64,000 bases of DNA. It comes from Triglochin maritima (lineage: Eukaryota > Streptophyta > Magnoliopsida > Alismatales > Juncaginaceae). Where the stretch lies: positions 44,840,201 to 44,904,200 of the forward strand of contig OY821774.1 of NCBI GenBank assembly GCA_963682175.1. The letters run 5' to 3'. Position 1 is the stretch's first letter; each line of letters begins with the position of its first letter. The notes below the pieces were generated by a model. That model was not told the DNA's origin, made no database searches, and saw only the letters and a list, made by a program, of their open reading frames with translations. The position numbers were made by a program, and so were the translations under genes. This document shows positions 38,301 through 49,945 of the stretch, piece by piece.

Positions 38301-40043
38301 GACCGTTTTGATGGTCAAAGCTCCCAACCGACTTAGCATCGAATGGATCGGTCGAACAAGGTAAGGACGTTCGACCGTTTAATAAGTCAAAATCCCCAAC
38401 CGACCCATTCTCATCGTTATTCGGTCGACCGGCTAAGTGGTCCCGTTCGACCGATAACAGTAAATCCCCTTTTTCCCGCACAAATCTGGCATAACGGTCG
38501 ACCGTCTAACGACATCGTTCGACCGTTCGCGGGTAAATAACAATATAATAATAGGATCGGTCGACTGCCCACAGGCACCGGTCGACCGATCGTCGTCTTC
38601 AACCTCTGAATTGGTTGAATTCCGACGGGGAATTCGACACCAACGTCGATCCCCAACACTCACAAGGCACAAGTGAGTTATATTGAAGATTTGGCATACC
38701 TTTTTGACGGTTGAAGAAGCCTCCCAAGCTTTGGCTACTTCAACTCAACACTTCACCTTCTTCTCCTTTTCTTCCTTTCTTCTTCTTCTTTACTTCTTCT
38801 CTCCTCCTTCTTCTTCTCCGAAAGCCTCTCTCTCACTCTCTGGATAATCCAACAATGAAGCAAAACGTCAACTTGATCTCAAGTGCCCTTTAAATAGGCA
38901 AACTCACCTCTCTTAAATCCAATTAACAATCACCTAAAATCCCTCCAATCATAACCAACCAACTCTCTCTCCCTCCCCTTCCAACACCTCCTGCTCTCCA
39001 TGCATAATTAATTAGGGTAATTAGGTTTAGGTTTAGTTAATTAAGATGTTTAGTTTAGGTTATTACAACTTTGATTTTAACTAAATTCAGCGTAGTAATA
39101 TAACTGGTCGATCAAATAGTAGGGGTCCATTTCAATCCATATTATCTAAGCAGAAGCCCCATCGCAATAATCCTACTACAAAATCCAAGAGAGTGCTAGA
39201 AGCATAGTTCCTTGTAAGTTTAATTAATATAAAAAGTTCACACTACTTTGTAAGAGAGTTGTGTCCATTGTCTATCGTATAAGTACTTGGATTTTTTTAA
39301 TTAAGTGGTGAAACAACCAAATTGAACACTGTCTTGATGTAATCAAGTGTTTTCAAGATTTGCATATATAATATTTGTGGATATATATATATCAATCTAG
39401 ACAATTTTGACTTTGATATTAGGTGCAAAAACATCTCCAAATGAGAATTGAAGCCCAAGGGAAGTACATGCAATCCATATTGGAGAAAGCCTTCCACACA
39501 CTTGCAGGAGAAAACATGTCAATAGGGAGCTACAACAATGTTAGTAATCAAGCAATTGGGAACATGGGTCTCTTGAACAACATTGCTTCACCTTCAGATG
39601 TTCCTTCTTTGCAGGACCTACAACTATTTAGTGGAGACCAACAACATGATCAATTCCACCAATCCACCCAACGAAGCGTCGATGTTGTTTCCTTTGGCAA
39701 GAAAAGACCCAATCCTTATGCGAATGATACCGGGAAAAGCCCGATGTTTTGGGTGGACGATCTAAGCCTACAAGATCTTGGTTCTCAGGGGGAGCAACCC
39801 TCTAGGAGTGACCATCTTCGACTCGCATTGTCTGGTGTAGAGAGTCATATTGATATTGACTCAATGCCCGAAATTTTTGATAATAAGCCAGTGATTTCGG
39901 GTGATAGCATGGGGGAGAGAAGGTATGATGTTTCATCAAAGATAGAAAAAAGGCAGTCTCCTAGAAGAACACAACTTCATGGGGAGAGTTTAAGTCCCAT
40001 GATGAGAGGTAGTACTTTACCAAGAAACTTATCTTACGGATAA
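29350..40043 (+). CDS. MYB-CC (G2-like/GARP) transcription factor, MYR1/PHL type; last intron holds a retrotransposon
   Basis: Six exons join in frame: 29350-29515, 29632-29708, 29845-29911, 30010-30079, 30250-30322 and 39423-40043, giving 357 residues plus TAA. Residues about 30-86 are the single MYB-like DNA-binding domain ([15 protein letters not shown] ... [16 protein letters not shown]). Residues about 140-165 form the MYB-CC coiled coil ([21 protein letters not shown]). The rest is low-complexity and probably regulatory. The start [10 protein letters not shown] is typical of the MYR1/MYR2-like branch; related PHR/PHL proteins control phosphate and flowering responses, but the exact orthologue is not certain. 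Exon 5 has tandem acceptors TAGCAG, so Asp-Arg or Glu can result. Intron 5 is 9,100 bp, of which 8,530 are the gypsy insertion with its duplication; it splits the coiled-coil codons between E151 and V152. Confidence 0.93.
30543..32498 (-). repeat. 3' LTR of the gypsy element
   Basis: It begins TGTAACGTACCCG and ends GTTATTACA on the plus strand. About 19 copies or near-copies of CGGTCGACCG, CGGTCGAAC or GTTCGACCG lie between 31380 and 32030. Open frames in it are repeated exactly in the other LTR and are not genes. Confidence 0.95.
32499..32511 (-). other. Polypurine tract of the gypsy element
   Basis: Read on the minus strand this is AAGAAGGGTAGAT, directly before the 3' LTR, the place and composition expected of the plus-strand primer. 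Just beyond it, 32517-32536 forms a hairpin with a 9-bp stem (GAATTTCGC / GCGAAATTC) and a 2-base loop. Confidence 0.7.
32547..33212 (-). pseudogene. Gypsy polyprotein 3' part: end of integrase and chromodomain-like C terminus, out of frame
   Basis: It continues the polyprotein in a different frame from about 33212. It holds the integrase C-terminal region ([40 protein letters not shown]) and a chromodomain-like tail ([20 protein letters not shown]), which marks chromoviruses. Its own ATG is lacking; the upstream frame ends at the TGA at 33209-33211. A single missing base near 33213 explains the break. Confidence 0.88.
33209..36988 (-). CDS. Gypsy gag-pol polyprotein (gag, protease, RT, RNase H, integrase core)
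   Basis: From the ATG at 36988 (MPPRRGKAV) the frame runs 1,259 codons to TGA. The gag part ends with a zinc knuckle [14 protein letters not shown] (36083-36124). The protease motif reads DCGATHSF near 35858-35881. RT has the catalytic FVDD at 34865-34876. RNase H shows [13 protein letters not shown] and a late [13 protein letters not shown]. Integrase has the zinc-binding HPG...CLVCQQ region and its D-D-E residues ([28 protein letters not shown]). An ATG 15 codons upstream is in frame but less likely. The frame ends just after the integrase core, because of a one-base deletion. Confidence 0.94.
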   Translation of the reverse strand: MPPRRGKAVAHTRGESETARDEAWEDERRTLFDTVGRLTEMLQQQTAQAGQTGTGAMHDRFMRQHPPTFLGQYDAEAAEEWIFMMQKIFSAIGCPPEARVGLATYVLGGAASNWWRSTSAVVFADRDDIAWEEFVGEFNEQYFPQHVQDEKREEFLSLQQGDMTLAGYIGKFNALERYCPEMYVTQEQRAGKFVRGLRKQLRTKVLTHMPRTLADAVKSATVLDRDYRENYQDERRPSGRFSGRPGGQTGGNPGKRPRYEGAGVAVPRPEPCGTCGRFHSGPCFTPGACHGCGQMGHFIRSCPSRGAGPSRPPGLPAPGRGGGGGRPPFRPQQGQRTGRVFTIQAEEARDGGAVVEGTLLVAGSVARVLFDCGATHSFISERFAGVLGCTLAMLTATLEVSTPLGLVGTVGRFVPGATVVSGDQEFPADLVLLPMEDFDVILGMDWLSQYDVRVLCREKKILIPRNGLPDILIRGIRSRGGRIIVSAVRAQRLLQQGCAAFLATLVVAEAESQRLEDIEVVQEFADVFPAEIPGLPPHRELEFGIELVAGTTPQSKAPYRMAPAELTELKKQLQELMDSGFIRPSVSPWGAPVLFVKKKDGSLRMCIDYRMLNQVTVKNRYPLPRIEDLFDQLQSSKVFSKIDLRSGYHQLRIRDEDIQKTAFRTRYGHYEFLVMPFGLTNAPAAFMDLMHRTFRQYIDIFVIVFVDDILIYSPDVEQHREHLRIVLSILRTQQLYAKFSKCEFWLDRVAFLGHIVSAEGISVDPAKVEAVTQWRTPTSVTEIRSFVGLAGFYRRFIKDFSRLAAPLTALTQKGVTFVWSQKCEDSFQELKRLLTTAPVLSLPSGTGGFVIYSDASGVGLGCVLMQHGRVIAYASRQLKVHERNYPTHDLELAAVVHALKTWRHYLYGEQFEVFTDHQSLKYLFSQKELNMRQRRWLEFIKDYDFTISYHPGKANTVADALSRKVEVSVAGLCIQEWRLLESLAEWRPFADSSEGAVIAGLRVEPQTVSAVIHAQTTDEELSSLLQLAARDGSDFRVGVDGGLRFRDRIWVPKTEDLRHDIMEEAHRSRYSIHPGSTKMYKDLQRNFWWRGMKKDVADFVSRCLVCQQVKIEHQRPAGQMQRIELPEWKWEHVTMDFVTGLPKTRRFHDAIWVIVDRLTKSAHFLAIKTTLALEGLAKLYIEEIVRLHGVPVSIISDRDPRFTSRFWESLHRALGTRLKFSTAFHPQTDGQSERTIQTLEDMLRACTLDWAGHWDEHFR
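37097..37108 (-). other. Primer-binding site (initiator tRNA-Met)
   Basis: The minus strand reads TGGTATCAGAGC, complementary to the 3' end of plant initiator tRNA-Met, three bases inside the 5' LTR. This confirms element orientation. Confidence 0.93.
37112..39067 (-). repeat. 5' LTR of the gypsy element
   Basis: It has the same length and text as the LTR at 30543-32498, apart from G at 37133. It should carry the element's promoter, directed toward lower coordinates, antisense to the MYB-CC gene. Confidence 0.95.
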
Positions 40044-43000
40044 GGAAGTTTATATATAGACAAGTTGATATATGGCTTTTAAATGGGCTTGAATCCTAAA
40101 TAAGAGAGTTCAATTGAAGTGAGTCAAGAATGTCCTTCAATTGTTTGATGAAAATTATGATAGGATCACTTGACATTTCATGTGTGTCATTGCCAAGTAT
40201 GTATGAAGCTTTTAGAAGCAAACTATTGGGAATGGATGGCTTTGTTTATATATGGTCGATGTACATTATTTTTAAACCAGTTTTTGCTTTGTATTGATGT
40301 TAAAGCTAAAACATAACTGATTTTGCAACAATATGATAGGACCGTAATGCTTAATTGCATAATTCAAACTCTTTAGACAATATTTCATTTCTTTCTATAT
40401 ACCTTTTTTTTGTTGTCCCTAAGTTAGCCATTCTCTTCCATCTACGTTCGAGCTGTGAATATCATGTTTTGGACGTCACCCCACGTAGATAGTTTGTATG
40501 TTCTTTTCATGAACTTTGGTTGTTAATGCATGTGAACGATGGTCTTCGTGCCATGCCTTTATAATAATTTAAATTAAATTGCGAAATCCTTATCCTTTGA
40601 AGACCTTTTTACCATAAGCTCCTTTAAGACTGATTTATTAAAAAAACTTTAAGACCGATTGCTTTAGTTCCACTTCTAAGTTACTGATGAATGGAAGATG
40701 ATTTTGTTGCATAAATAATCACATAAAGCTAGAACCAACTCGGTTAGTGTTCACATTTATGCGTTGACTATAACACATTCAGTTCAAATTTTCACACTGC
40801 AATTTTTTCGGAGGTTAAAACCAACTTGATTGTTCTTCCTTTTCACTTTTTATATAGTTTATAGTCACTTAACTATCTTTTTTCTCACTTGATAATCATG
40901 ACTCTCTGATTAACGTAGGTGGGGAATGAAATAGCACCAACTGGGACTTTTCTAATCAAAAGGCACATAAGTTGCATAAATTGGACATTTCACTGATAAA
41001 TCGATCTCCTTAATGTTTGCGAAATCCATACACGCTTTTGATTTTCATTATATTTTTAGATCAATCTTGACACTGACACAAAGTATTACATCAAGGATTT
41101 TACGTTCTGATCGATAGAGTATGACTTGGGATTAATTCCTACAAAAATTAGAGGTATATTATTGAATTTCGACACTAGAAGGTTCTTGTATGTATTCCAC
41201 ACTTTAATCAATGTACTTAATCTATAAGTCAAAAGAATTATTCCAAAAACAAGCCCAAGTCTTGGGTGCGGCAACGTGGTGCCTATTCTGGCGACAAGCA
41301 TCAGAATCATTCCAAACTAAAGCATCAGAATCAGGTTCTTACTGTCTTATTTTGGAAAAATCACAAACATAACCAAATGTCGATGTCATGGAGCCATAGT
41401 TTTTTGCTTTACGGAAATATCATATTTCGTCTCGAATTCAATTGGCGATATAACCTATGATTTTTTAGAAGAGAGAACAATGTTTTCAATGTGAGACTTA
41501 CATGCATGTTGTCGATCCACACCTACACGATTCACACAAAGACCTATATATTAAGATACCTGACTCACAAATATACATGAGATATACAAATTTTTATCAT
41601 GTCTCTATTGTGTTATCGTGTTCAAGGGTCCAGAGACAAACACGACACAGTGACGTACCGTGTATAATAAGGACAAGAAACACATTAAGGAATTAATTAA
41701 GGATGTATCCACAAACTCAATTATCGTGCGTCAGTTTTTTAGAAGCAAATCATAGTATCAAGTATCAACAGTTAGTTTTATATATTTTTCTTTTCATAAT
41801 TCCAGCAACCATGGAAGTAACCATGCAAACCAGTCTAGGGTCTTATTTCCCATGCATGCACGTGCATGCAGCCCGCCAATATCTTCCGACTACACCTTTA
41901 CGTGGGAATGGCAGAAGTACCATAGAGTTAACGGTTACAATATGGTGATATCAGAAGGCGCCTAGACATAAAAGTAGTTCAAATCTAATTCCATGTGCTC
42001 CTTATGATTAGGTCTAGTATACGTGTTGGACACTTTGCTTCTCTCTCCAACACCGGACCACCAAAGCTTTATCGGTTACAGAGAAATCTAAGATAAAAGG
42101 AAAAGGAAAAACAAGAGAAAGAGAAGGAAAGACATTCAAGACGAAATCTTCTTGCTCACTCACTTGTAATTTTCGGTGAAGCTTCTCTAACCTTACAGGA
42201 ATGTACAAGTTGAGTGAACTGTAGGATTTGTACATGCATTTCTAGCAGGAACTTATTGAAGTGGGGATATCCAACTTAAAAAGAAATCCTAAATACACCA
42301 CCTAAATATATAAAATGGAGTTCTTTGAAAACTATAGATTTTTAAAGCCATTTTAATAGATCAGACATCCTTTGTATAATTGTATTAGCTAGTATAGAAG
42401 ATTAACTAATTTGGATAACTAAATAATTAAGGATCTTAGACTTACACTGTTAAAAGTTTGTACTCACTTCTCGTGGACGCAGGCAGGGCTTATAAGTTAT
42501 AGTAGACTTGGTTCGTATATAAATTACGTATAAGAGGGATTGTGGTGGTGGTCAAGGGGTGGAAGGAACAAATGTTGGCAAGCAAGAAAGGACATAGGAT
42601 TCTGCAAGAAGAGCAGCTTTGGTTGGGGAAAAAAGAGAAGGATTCCATCTCTCCATTCCAGATTAGAAAGTACAGTGCAGGGTAGTAGAAGTGAAGCTTT
42701 TGTTTCAGGGTAGTCTTTTGCGCTGTTATTAGATTCTCTTTTGTTTCACCCTCCAATATTTACTTCTTCGTACTTTAAAAAAAATACTTCTTTTCTTCTT
42801 TCTTTTCTACACCTCCAACATTTTTACTTAAATAAATAACACCCGGCATGTGGATTCTCTACACTGTTTCTTCATCTTAAGTTTAATGTAACCGCATATC
42901 CCAGCCTGTATATGAGTATATCCCAAGTCCCAACCGTCTAAGGACCAGCAGCATGGGCACTCTTGTAAGACTACCTTGGAAGGGGGGTGTTAGTCCGGCC

Positions 43001-43874
43001 CGACTATGACCAGGTCGTCACTGTTCACATATGCATGCGTGATTTTTTTTTTGTTTTTATTTTTTTAACTTTAGTTTAAATATTTTTTAAATTATTATAT
43101 TTTGAAAATATGGTTTTTAATTTTTTTTGTTTTTTTTAAATTTCAAGATTGACCCTGAAATACAAAGAATAGATATGAGTTGTGGTTAAAAAATAAATAG
43201 TATAAGAAAGAGAAGAAAATAGTTGAGAGAGAGAAAACTAATGTGAAATAGTAGATCGTCCAGTCATGACTAAAAATGGTCTATCAACTTGTGATTGATA
43301 GGAGGTTGTCAACTCACGTTTATAATTAAAATTGCCTACCAAAAAAATGTAGCTTATACCACTAGTTCTTCAATTGCATTAAATATATTAAATTTGCAAC
43401 AACAACAAAAATGCGACTGAAGTATTGCACTGCACTGTTGGGGCACAAAGGCAGTGAACATTACAAAATAACTTGTGCCATAAACACTGCATCATATATA
43501 ACAATTATGTGATTAAACACAAAGGCAGTGAATGTTACAAAAACAAGCTGAGCATAAACATTCTTCTAATCCCTCCTAGTATACCATAACATACTTCGAT
43601 GTCGCCAACATTAATATAGACCGATTGATCATTTAGTCTTGGACTGCTCAATTGAAGCCTAAAACTTCGCTAATGCTGGGAAAACGCCAACATATCAACC
43701 AACTTCATTTTTTAACCTAAGTGAGATTCGTTGTTGGAACTCCGTGATGAAATAGATATATGATTATGAATCGCCAATAGCCATTCAAAAACCAAAAAGA
43801 CTAAGCTTTACATGTTAAATACTTATGAAAAAAGAAGAATCCTAGAAGCACTAGCTAATATATATAAAAATAGG
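40044..43874. other. Intergenic region between the MYB-CC and pTAC14 genes
   Basis: No gene is recognised. It should hold the 3'UTRs of both convergent genes. A perfect 18-bp palindrome, TGCATGCACGTGCATGCA, lies at 41853-41870. About 42964-43330 resembles the T-rich miniature-element family at 462 and 24363 (GACTACCTTGG start, long T runs, AAAATGGTCTAT end). Confidence 0.5.
41853..41870. promoter_or_regulatory. RY - G-box - RY palindrome
   Basis: TGCATGCACGTGCATGCA is its own reverse complement. The centre CACGTG is a G-box, bound by bZIP and bHLH factors. Each arm CATGCA is an RY element, bound by the B3 domains of the ABI3/FUS3/LEC2 group. The nearest gene ends are about 1.8-2 kb away on both sides, so any role is unproven. 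Confidence 0.4.
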
Positions 43875-45009
43875 TCATAACAGTATTCTATCTTGGTAAA
43901 CTTCTAATGCCTGGATAACCTTTTCAATAAACAACTTCTTGTGTAAACGATATCTGCAGAGAACAGACAATGAAAAAAAAATCGATCAATAAATGTCATC
44001 AGAGGGTCCAATCATATTCCAATTAAGTAGATGTCAAATATAACTAGCTAGTAACTACGTACCTAATGGCAGCATCAAGTGTCCTACTTGCTTCTAGATT
44101 AGAATCTGCTTGCATGAAAATTGTTAGAGTTCTAATATTATTCCGCCAGAGCTAAAAATCTGATTACAGAAATAGTTAGTTTTGCTTCAGCATTTGGTCT
44201 TAAAGGTGCTAATAATGCATACCAAAAGTTTTCTGGTCTTCGTCTGATGTTGTCGGACACTGTGATAGCATCTGATGGCACTCTTCTTGTAGTTCCTTCG
44301 CAGCTTTTCTTTCCACGCTGGGGATTGGTGGTATATCACCATCAGACCATGTCGGCAATGTCCGGGCCGCAGCAATGACTGCCCCATCTACAAAGTTTTC
44401 TTGAATATCCGAAACTAAGCCTAAAGTGCAAATGAAGGGAACTAGTTTTTTAAGTATACCATGTTTATTTAAAATTAGTCACCAAATCATTGGAAAAAAT
44501 GGTTTCCATGCTCAGAAATCTAACCATTGTGATAGAACTCATCTGGCAAACCAGCAATATTGAAGACTGATAAGAACGAGTCCAAGTTAACTTGTGAATT
44601 TCCTGAGAAACTTAGGACATCCCATGGGTTCTGAAAGTGAAGAAGAAAATCAGAATGTAGCATGTTACCTAAATACCTTTAGACAAATATCAGAACACAG
44701 AGTTGCAGACTTCTTTATAAGCTACTATTTTAGTCTTTGGTGCATGTCCGCGTAACGAAATCAACAAAAGCATTAATAAAGAGATAAGATTGTAGAAAAT
44801 TACCACGGGGGAAGAAAAACCATATCTTTCCATAAACATATGGTTCTTTTCCTGATTCATATAGTTGATTGTCATCTGTAAAATTTGACCAAATGATGAT
44901 TTTTTAGATAATTTGGTATAAAAAAAATCAAATGTTTATCCACTGATTTGTTGCTGGAAATGGACATGAAGGTGCAATCTCCTGACACGATATGTTTAAG
45001 CAAGAAACT

Positions 45010-45046
<37 letters not shown>

Positions 45047-48000
45047 CTCTACCAGTGTAGGTGTAGTTCAAAATAAATAATCAAAATTTTATATTTACCT
45101 CGTCCCCTTTCTTTACTTCTTGGCCAGCATTTATGAGCACTTCAAGCATGCGGTCCTTGAAGCGCCAGTGGAGAAAACAATTTGGTTGAAATGAATGGTT
45201 CACCATGTCTACAGAATGTAAATCATCAACTTCTAAACAACAAAACAAAGCATTCCTCACCGACATACCAGCTGTTTTCAGCTAACAAAAGAAATATTTC
45301 AGAGGAACAATAAATCTATGAAAGAAAGAAACTAGGTTTGAAACATGACAATGCTACTTGATAAATGTTGAGCTTAAGAAATATGAAATAGGATAACACA
45401 GACCACACCACATCACTGGATTGTAACTCGTAAAAATCTCTACGTTAATGCAAACATCTTACGTGCACACCATAATGATATTTTTTATTTCTCCAAGCTC
45501 TGCAGTAAGTGGCCTAGGTAGAACAAACAGGTTGAAGTAAGAGAATCTTGAAACACTGGTATGGCAAAAGATTTGTGTTTATGGGAAAAACTTTATCTAA
45601 CTCAGGGAACAACAATATGTTCTCATGTTAGTTCCCAGCATAAATTGCATCTCTCAATCTTATGAAAATACTGTTATGTTTTGCACATTTTTTGAGTTAC
45701 AACTGTGAGTAACTCAGCTGTACTGCTGTCGGCTCTATTTATATTCAAATTCAAAGTTCCATGTTTCTAAGATCCTTCCAAGACATACTTTCACAGTTTC
45801 ATCATACTAATATTACTCTACTTTAGTTCCATCACTTTACTTAAGAATCATATATACTCACAAAGTTACAACTGTGACCAATAATAAGATAATTACCAAG
45901 TTATTCTTTATCCTGAAATGTCATTTCAGTTTCATAAATCTGTAGAAATAGTGCTCAATAACTTTCAAAGGAGAACATAAATACAAAGGGAGAATCACAA
46001 GAAAAGCTAACCAGCGTAAGGAACTAGCATGTGTGCATCTTGAACAAGGGCACCAATTCGCATTTGCAAGTTGACAGAACGTGTTTGCACAATGCTTAAA
46101 GCCCATAAAAATCTATCAAGGTCACCAGCAAGGCGCTTTATTTTTAGAGGGACACTGGAGTGCTGAGTATGGTAAAAGACAAAGACAAACATGTTAATTG
46201 AAAAAAAAACCAATAACAAACCAAACCACACAGTCAGAAAATAAGGAGGCGAAGATCTTCTCACCCAATTTTTTTCCCAGAAGTCAGTTGCCTTATGTTG
46301 CATCTCTTCTATTTTAGAGGCAAGGTTTGGATCTTGAAGTTCTAAAAGCTCTTCCTGCGACAGAATATGATAACAATCTCAGTAGAAAACATACACGGTA
46401 AAAGTTAAATTGCTTAATAAAACATTTTGCTATCTTGAGAATCCAATTTGGCAGCCTAAATTCATGCAGATTAGAGTGTTTTCAGGTTTAATAGGCAAGT
46501 ACTAATTGTAGCAACTGACTTGAAATGACTGAACATAAACAGGATTTTCATCCATTGGCTTGCAGATCTAGGTAGAAGATTCTCTGTTACTTTGAGAGGT
46601 AGGAGAAGCAATTTCAGTGACTATCAGAGAGATGATACAAGTGTTGATCCCTAGTTGATGGAAAAATAGTCGGGGAAGAAAATAGGCATCAAAAGGAACC
46701 AGAGGGTAATCCAACAGGGACCAACTTAAAATCAGATAATATAAAATCAATTCTCTGCTATGAAAAATCAAGTGGAAGGAGGAAGCAAAGCAACTACACA
46801 AACGCAAAAGTGGTCTATATGTTAGTCATCAAAATTGTAAGCACCTCATGACACAGCGCAAACCTTTGTAGCAAGAAGCAAACTGGTACATTCATCTGAA
46901 TTAGGTAAGAAGTCAGAATAGAGTTGCCAAAAGTTGCCACCCAAATCAAGAGCAAAGAGAAGCAAGCAAGCTAGTCTCAAATCCCAGTCTGTCTGTCAAA
47001 AGGAACGGTATAAAGATGTAAGAAAACATAAAGCAACACTACTGTAACAACCGCTACTTGAAATACTATCATTTATTCTGATTGCAAACATACGACAACA
47101 ATATTGTAGCAACTAGAAACCATCCTCCAAAAATACAATGACCACTTAGTTAAGATCTATATTTCTTTGCAAAAACAATGGAAAAGCTTTTTGCGGCTTC
47201 CTAATAACTTTTCTTATCAGTGCAGGCAAAGTATTAGGAATACTGGAGCAGACAATGAAGACATTTGTACAGAAGTTTGACATTCAGAAGTAATATACTA
47301 TATAGAAAAATTATAAAACTGGTGTTGGAGAAAGGATCATAAACACATTTACCTCTGGGTTCGTTGAGTTGATAATATCAAATATTGGGTGACCTAGTGG
47401 TATGATATCTGGAAAGAACATCCATGGAAGCTTTTGGCTTATAGTTAACATCAATTCTATTGGTATCTCCATGATTACCTGCATCATTTAAGTGCATATG
47501 AGACTAATAAGTTAGAAACGTTAGTGCAAATGCTAGATACACGTTGTAAAAGAATTAAATATCAGGAGACAATCGGATGCTATCAAACTAAGAAAGAGAA
47601 TACATGCCACAGAGAAATACAATAAGATGCTATCATTAGATTTTCTACAATCCAAGAAAATGAAGAACAAAATGGTTAAGAAACAATTATGAAATTTCTT
47701 TGGTTTTTGAAAATGAAATGTGGCATCATCCCTTAAGAAATTAAAGACTTTTACTTCCCAAGATAAGTGTTTTTATCATGTATTTCTGTACTACACAAAT
47801 GCATTTTTTACAAAGGTAAATAATCCTTCATCACTTTTCAAATTTCAAAATAATATATTAATGTATCATTTGAATAAAAGTATGTATGTGCATTATATGA
47901 GGAGAAGGTGAAATCTTCAAAAGTAAAAACAACTTTTGTTAGCAAAATCATGAACTTAGTTTGGTCTCTTGATGTCCAAAATCCAACCTACGTACAAAAA

Positions 48001-49945
48001 TATGTTGAAGTTAGCTTCCATGACAAGTACATGGACTCAATTTTACGAAATTTTATGGATCCAGATGGCATAACTAACAACACTAATCTCATCATAGTGC
48101 AAGTCATGTAAAAAATACTTGTACTTAAGTTGCACGAGCCTGGTGTAGGCCTAGCAATTTTACACGAAACACATAAACCAGACACTAACACGAAACGAAA
48201 AAATCATGTTTGGGTCAAGGTTTTCGTGTTTCACATTTGGGTACACGAAAATACACAAAAGTACTCTATATTATTATCTTTATTACCATAATCTGGACAT
48301 GGTGGAGTATGTTGCTCTAGTGGTTTGGTAGTCTTTAGTTGTCGTAGGGGTCTCAAATTTGAATCCTTGTTAGTTGTTATTTTTAAATGTTAAAGTTTTA
48401 ACCACCCAAAAAACAAACAACAAGAATCGAACCCGCGCGTGTAGGCACGAATAGAGTGGACCAGACCACAACAACTATTGCTACATGTGTTTTCAACGTT
48501 CTATAAATAATTAAATATTGAACTATAGAAACGGAATGCAAGTTTGTGGGAACTTTAGTAACACATGGAATATACTCATAAACCAACTCCCACACCGGCT
48601 TATAAAAGTCACCAGAGGCTATTCTTTCACCTTACACCTTTGGCATGGGTGCTTCTCTTCATGAAGCTCGGGACTATATTGTTCTACCACGAAAATTGAT
48701 CAAGTGAATTCGTGTTTACACAAAGTCAATACTTGGTTTCTTGAAATCATTTAAATTTTCCATGTACATTCGGGTTGTTTCGTTTACACGAAACTAGTCG
48801 GGTCATGTATCAAGTAGTGGTACACGAATTCATTTTGTGTCTTGTTCGTGTATGATCAAACTTACTAATACACGAAAAAAATGACACGAAAGTACACGAC
48901 ACGATTGTCAAGTCTAGCCTGGTGTAGAGCCAACTTCACCTATGGTTCTACAACAAAAACATATATTACCAATCAACAAAAACAACAGCCAAAGCATTTC
49001 ACCTCAAAATAGTTGGGAAATGCACAAAATTGAAGTCGTCGAGAATCACAAATGCAGCACATGAATCACCTCATTCCACGCACTCTTATGACTCATCAAA
49101 AGCCAAATCCTTGGAAATTCTAATTCATAAGTAAGACCCTTTAAACTGCTTCCTTCCAAGTTAATCTTCACCTACCCCAACCTCTCTTTCTGGCCTCCTT
49201 ACATTGTCAATCAAATCACACATTTAAATTCGCTATTCTCCATACCAAAACGAGACTAGCGACAACATAATAAATACCCTCGAGACCATCACTAAACCAA
49301 ACAACTTCCAATCCTCAAACCAAAAAACCACAAGAACCTCATGTGAAATTCGTAGGTCCACCACCTCTAAAAAACCTTAAGCACTACTAAGGTAATGGTT
49401 AGTGAATCTAACTCACTACAGAGTATTGTAAACTTTTAGAGTTTAGCGACACCGGACTATTTCCTTAACTTAAACTACCACCAAACACTAGAATCACAAC
49501 ACACTCAGCAAGCGATCGATAGACAGACAATGTGTCTCTTCTCATTTTTTAAAGCACACTAATAACAAAAAATAAAAACCACCAAAATTCAAAAAAAAAG
49601 AGAGGAGTGACTAACCCTAGCGCGGCGCAAGGGCTGGACGTCCCTGGTGGCGTAAACGCCAAAGCCATTGGGGCCCTCCAGGAACTCGACCCCGTAGGCC
49701 CTGACGCTGCGGACGTAGCCGATCTTGTAGAAGTCGGGGTCGACGGGGTCCAGCGGGGAGGGGGCGAGGTCGGGATTAGGAGGAGGGTCGAAGAGGTAGA
49801 AGGAGGAGAGGTCGGGGGGCACTTCGAGGGACGCTCGAAGGGGTGAGGGTGAGAGTTTGGGTCTGGTGGGGCGGCGGAAGAAGGAGGTGGTGGTGGTGGT
49901 CTTGAGGGAGAGGAAGGGAGAGAGTGTGAGTGGAGTGGAGGCCAT
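43875..49945 (-). CDS. PTAC14: pTAC14, SET-domain protein of the plastid transcription complex
   Basis: Eleven minus-strand exons join in frame: 49616-49945, 47353-47478, 46864-46992, 46265-46354, 46012-46162, 45099-45208, 44804-44875, 44525-44630, 44223-44420, 44063-44108 and 43875-43953. They give 478 residues plus TGA; Arabidopsis pTAC14 is about 483. The first about 50 residues are a Ser/Thr/Pro/Arg-rich transit peptide. The split SET domain runs from YKIGYVRSVRAYGVEF to the VNHSFQPNC motif and the INYM segment. The C terminus (KLFIEKVIQALEVYQ) is of the Rubisco-methyltransferase-like type. pTAC14 is an essential subunit associated with the plastid-encoded RNA polymerase, needed for chloroplast development. 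I chose the ATG at 49945 (MASTPLTL) because it begins the transit peptide; an in-frame ATG at 50026 is an alternative. Confidence 0.95.
45012..45046 (+). repeat. Run of 35 G inside a pTAC14 intron
   Basis: An uninterrupted homopolymer of 35 G lies in the intron between exons 6 and 7 (44876-45098); on the transcribed strand it is poly-C. Such a run is rare in plant DNA and may be a read or assembly artefact. Confidence 0.95.
48147..48917. mobile_element. hAT-type miniature element in pTAC14 intron 1, duplication CCTGGTGT
   Basis: CCTGGTGT lies at 48139-48146 and 48918-48925, an 8-bp direct repeat. The 771 bp between begin AGGCCTAGCAATTTTACACG and end, on the other strand, CTAGACTTGACAATCGTGTCG, a diverged inverted repeat sharing the CAAT(N)nACACGA layout. 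The inside is rich in ACACGAAA words, like the element at 50195. It has no transposase. Confidence 0.78.

Larger units (their letters stand above)
30543..39067 (-). mobile_element. Complete, young Ty3/gypsy (Tekay-like chromovirus) LTR retrotransposon
   Basis: The element is 8,525 bp and is flanked by ACTTT at 30538-30542 and 39068-39072. It is on the minus strand, so the 5' LTR is at 37112-39067 and the 3' LTR at 30543-32498, each 1,956 bp. The only base difference I found is T30564 against G37133. The internal part has a tRNA-Met primer-binding site, one gag-pol frame in the gypsy order (gag, protease, RT, RNase H, integrase), and a purine tract. Near-identical LTRs mean very recent insertion. 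One frameshift breaks the polyprotein, so it may not move on its own. Confidence 0.96.
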
